From NCBI GenBank assembly GCA_001460835.1, contig CYKH01001164.1, positions 1-25,052 on the forward strand: a stretch of DNA of 25,052 nucleotides, written 5' to 3'. This document shows, piece by piece, positions 25,002 through 25,052 of the stretch. Within the stretch, counting starts at the first letter, position 1; each line of letters opens with the position of its first letter. The notes under the pieces were generated by a model, which was given only the letters and a program-made list of their open reading frames with translations, had not been told where the DNA came from and did not search any database. The translations under genes and the position numbers were made by a program. The stretch comes from Bodo saltans. Its lineage: Eukaryota > Euglenozoa > Kinetoplastea > Eubodonida > Bodonidae.

Positions 25002-25052
25002 TTAGGGTTAGGGTTAGGGTTAGGGTTAGGGTTAGGGTTAGGGTTAGGGTTA
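25002..25052 (+). repeat. Telomere repeat (TTAGGG)n
   Basis: There are eight and a half perfect TTAGGG units to the last base of the window. The G-rich strand runs 5' to 3' toward the end, as at a true right-hand chromosome end. TTAGGG is the telomere unit of kinetoplastids, and also of animals and many fungi. Confidence 0.97.

Noticed and set aside
25002-25052. An interstitial TTAGGG tract or microsatellite
   Set aside because: The units are perfect, run to the last base and have the orientation of a true chromosome end; an internal tract is less likely, although the window alone cannot exclude it.

Overview
The window looks like the right-hand end of a chromosome from a kinetoplastid flagellate, most like a free-living bodonid such as Bodo; that placement is my inference. 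All 14 protein genes lie on the + strand, none shows an intron, and the gaps between coding regions are about 90-220 bases. Nearly every start codon follows a pyrimidine-rich tract ending in AG, as expected for spliced-leader trans-splicing in a polycistronic unit. The sequence ends in a pure TTAGGG array (25002-25052) with the G-rich strand running to the 3' end. The stop codons used are TAA, TAG and TGA, so the code appears standard. I see no rRNA, tRNA, retroelement or CRISPR array.

Layout. Positions 1-571 hold a rearranged tandem array made from pieces of the following gene, a divergent SMYD-like SET-domain protein (to 1735). Next come a CRT-like membrane transporter (1843-3051), a phospholipid:diacylglycerol acyltransferase (3272-4939), a small unknown protein (5087-5332), a molybdenum cofactor sulfurase with a MOSC domain (5436-7853) and an MFS transporter (7966-9432). 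A block of cytoskeletal-looking or coiled-coil genes follows: a 273-residue coiled coil (9631-10452), a 1069-residue helical-repeat protein (10574-13783), a 203-residue coiled coil (13885-14496), a calmodulin/centrin-like EF-hand protein (14589-15107), a 301-residue protein with F-x-P motifs (15203-16108) and a 547-residue coiled coil (16197-17840). Then comes a Qc-SNARE of the SYP7 type (17951-18757). The last gene (18907-24843) encodes a 1978-residue type II membrane protein made of four tandem copies of a glycosyltransferase-like plus methyltransferase-like module. Its stop codon is only about 160 bases from the telomere repeat.

How the genes fit together. The order looks like ordinary kinetoplastid gene packing and not a single pathway. 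The SNARE and the terminal enzyme would both act in the secretory system, but adjacency in a polycistron is weak evidence for shared function. The strongest candidate for something undescribed is the telomere-abutting four-module enzyme. Its third module has changes at the key acidic motifs of both domains, which suggests a mix of active and degenerate modules in one chain. All domain calls come from reading motifs by eye; no database search was run.
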